Source: Bradyrhizobium sp. BRP22
GTDB taxonomy: Bacteria > Pseudomonadota > Alphaproteobacteria > Rhizobiales > Xanthobacteraceae
Reading direction: 5' to 3'
NCBI RefSeq assembly: GCF_020194175.1
Contig: NZ_JADYVX010000010.1
Location: 1-64,000, forward strand
Length of the DNA: 64,000 nt
Shown one piece after another: positions 63,289 through 64,000 of the stretch. Under the pieces are notes generated by a model. The model was not told the DNA's origin. It saw nothing but the letters and a program-made list of their open reading frames with translations, and did not search any database. The position numbers were made by a program, and so were the translations under genes. Each line of letters starts with the position of its first letter. Within the stretch, counting starts at the first letter, position 1.

Positions 63289-63689
63289 TCCGATGGCCTC
63301 GGCACCAAGCGCACGGTCCGGACATCGGATAGCGCACCCGTCGGCGACCTGACGCGAATCCGCACTAACTCTGGCGTCCACGGCACATTGGCGCCCGGAA
63401 CGTTCCAATCATCGCCGAGCGGACTGACGTCGATGGTCCAGCGATAGCCTTCGGCCTGGCCCGTCGAGGTGCCCTGCTGCAATTCCGCGCGAGGCGGAAC
63501 GCCCACGGTTATCAAGGTGCGCGCCGCCTGCATCAGCGCCACGTGCTGCTCCAATGCCCGCACGCCACGCATGTTGCCGGCCATGACGGTGCCGATCGCG
63601 ATAATGGAGACGGCCACCACCGCCAGCGCCACCAGCACTTCGATGATCGTGAAGCCTGCATCTGGGCGATCAGTTGGCGGCGTTGTCAC
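63285..63689 (-). CDS. gspI: Type II secretion minor pseudopilin GspI
   Basis: The 134-residue protein has the prepilin motif AGFTIIEVLVALAVVAVSIIAIGTVM and the GspI pattern of a short globular domain (EGYRWTIDVSPLGDDW). GTG 63689 is preferred, with GAGG nine bases upstream; a TTG at 63698 would add three residues. It overlaps the gspH end by 20 bases. Confidence 0.85.
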   Translation of the reverse strand: MTTPPTDRPDAGFTIIEVLVALAVVAVSIIAIGTVMAGNMRGVRALEQHVALMQAARTLITVGVPPRAELQQGTSTGQAEGYRWTIDVSPLGDDWNVPGANVPWTPELVRIRVRSPTGALSDVRTVRLVPRPSE

Positions 63690-64000
63690 GGGGAACAACC
63701 TCGACCCTTCCGGTGAGCCAGTTGACGCGGATCTCGTAGCCGGCGTCGAGCCGCGTCAGCGCGATGGATCCGCCACACGAACTGCCGTTGGCGAAGAAGC
63801 GAATGGTCGACAGCGCCGCCTGACGCTGGCAGGTTTGCGGCAACAGCGCATCGAAGCGTACGTCCTCGGGAATGCGGACCGTCGACCGCGATGAACCGGA
63901 ATGGATCACGCGGCTCGGCGCATCGACCAGGGTCGCGATGCTGGTATTGCGGTTGATGGCGGCGTTGCGGTCCGCTTTCAGGAGCGTCGCGGTCTGCAGC
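63670..64000 (-). CDS. gspH: Type II secretion pseudopilin GspH, 3' part
   Basis: The C-terminal 109 residues are inside the window; the prepilin leader lies beyond base 64000. The visible part begins QTATLLKADRNAAINRNTSI, the usual helix end and first strand of GspH, and contains a Cys pair (TCQRQ and SSCGG) and RVNWLTGRVEV. It is the first gene here of the run gspH-I-J-K-L-M. Confidence 0.82.
   Translation of the reverse strand, partial: LQTATLLKADRNAAINRNTSIATLVDAPSRVIHSGSSRSTVRIPEDVRFDALLPQTCQRQAALSTIRFFANGSSCGGSIALTRLDAGYEIRVNWLTGRVEVVPRDNAAN

Overview
The window looks like a chromosomal segment of a Bradyrhizobium-type alphaproteobacterium (Nitrobacteraceae). This rests on the high GC content, dispersed GC-rich palindromes of the kind common in that group, a biotin-independent malonate decarboxylase operon, several ABC transporters of the branched-chain/urea type, and HWE-kinase and EcfG-style stress signalling. 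The assignment is inference from style; no rRNA or tRNA gene was seen. No insertion sequence, integrase, phage gene or CRISPR array was recognised.

Layout. (1) 0.3-4.0 kb: a large winged-helix/NB-ARC/TPR regulator and a protein of unknown function. (2) 4.0-11.1 kb, minus strand: a complete malonate decarboxylase operon, mdcA-C-D-E-G-B, an AEC permease and mdcH, with mostly overlapping genes. (3) 11.2-17.5 kb: redox and hydrolase genes: a secreted alpha/beta hydrolase, a catalase-like/cytochrome b561 pair, an enolase-superfamily enzyme, a frameshifted alpha/beta hydrolase and an intact one. (4) 17.9-21.0 kb: a CbbQ/NorQ-type MoxR ATPase with its VWA partner, but no Rubisco or NO reductase.

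(5) 21.2-35.4 kb, minus strand: a colinear amide/urea nitrogen cluster. In transcription order it runs amiC (amide sensor), amiR (ANTAR antiterminator), an attenuator-like leader, a five-gene UrtABCDE-type ABC transporter, amiE (aliphatic amidase), a MetX-like alpha/beta hydrolase, and ureE-F-AB-C-G-D. The logic appears to be sensing of a short amide, AmiR antitermination at the leader, uptake, deamidation, and ureolysis by an unusual urease with fused gamma-beta subunits and a remodelled loop in UreC.

(6) 35.7-41.7 kb: Hsp20 plus a Lon paralogue, a SorAB-like sulfite dehydrogenase, a DUF892 stress protein with a candidate EcfG promoter, and a Crp-family regulator. (7) 41.7-47.3 kb: a CheB-CheR-PAS-HWE kinase hybrid, a stand-alone CheB-like esterase, a response regulator and small coiled-coil proteins. 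(8) 47.6-49.7 kb: a large KatE-type catalase.

(9) 49.8-58.7 kb: two secreted phosphoesterases with His/Asp-rich N-terminal tracts alternate with two paralogous di-heme peroxidases, plus an imelysin-like protein and an unknown exported protein. (10) 58.9-64.0 kb: the pseudopilin end of a type II secretion locus (gspH partial, I, J, K, L, M and a GspC/N-like protein), with a prepilin peptidase placed tail to tail. The secretion system next to secreted phosphoesterases invites the idea that they are cargo.
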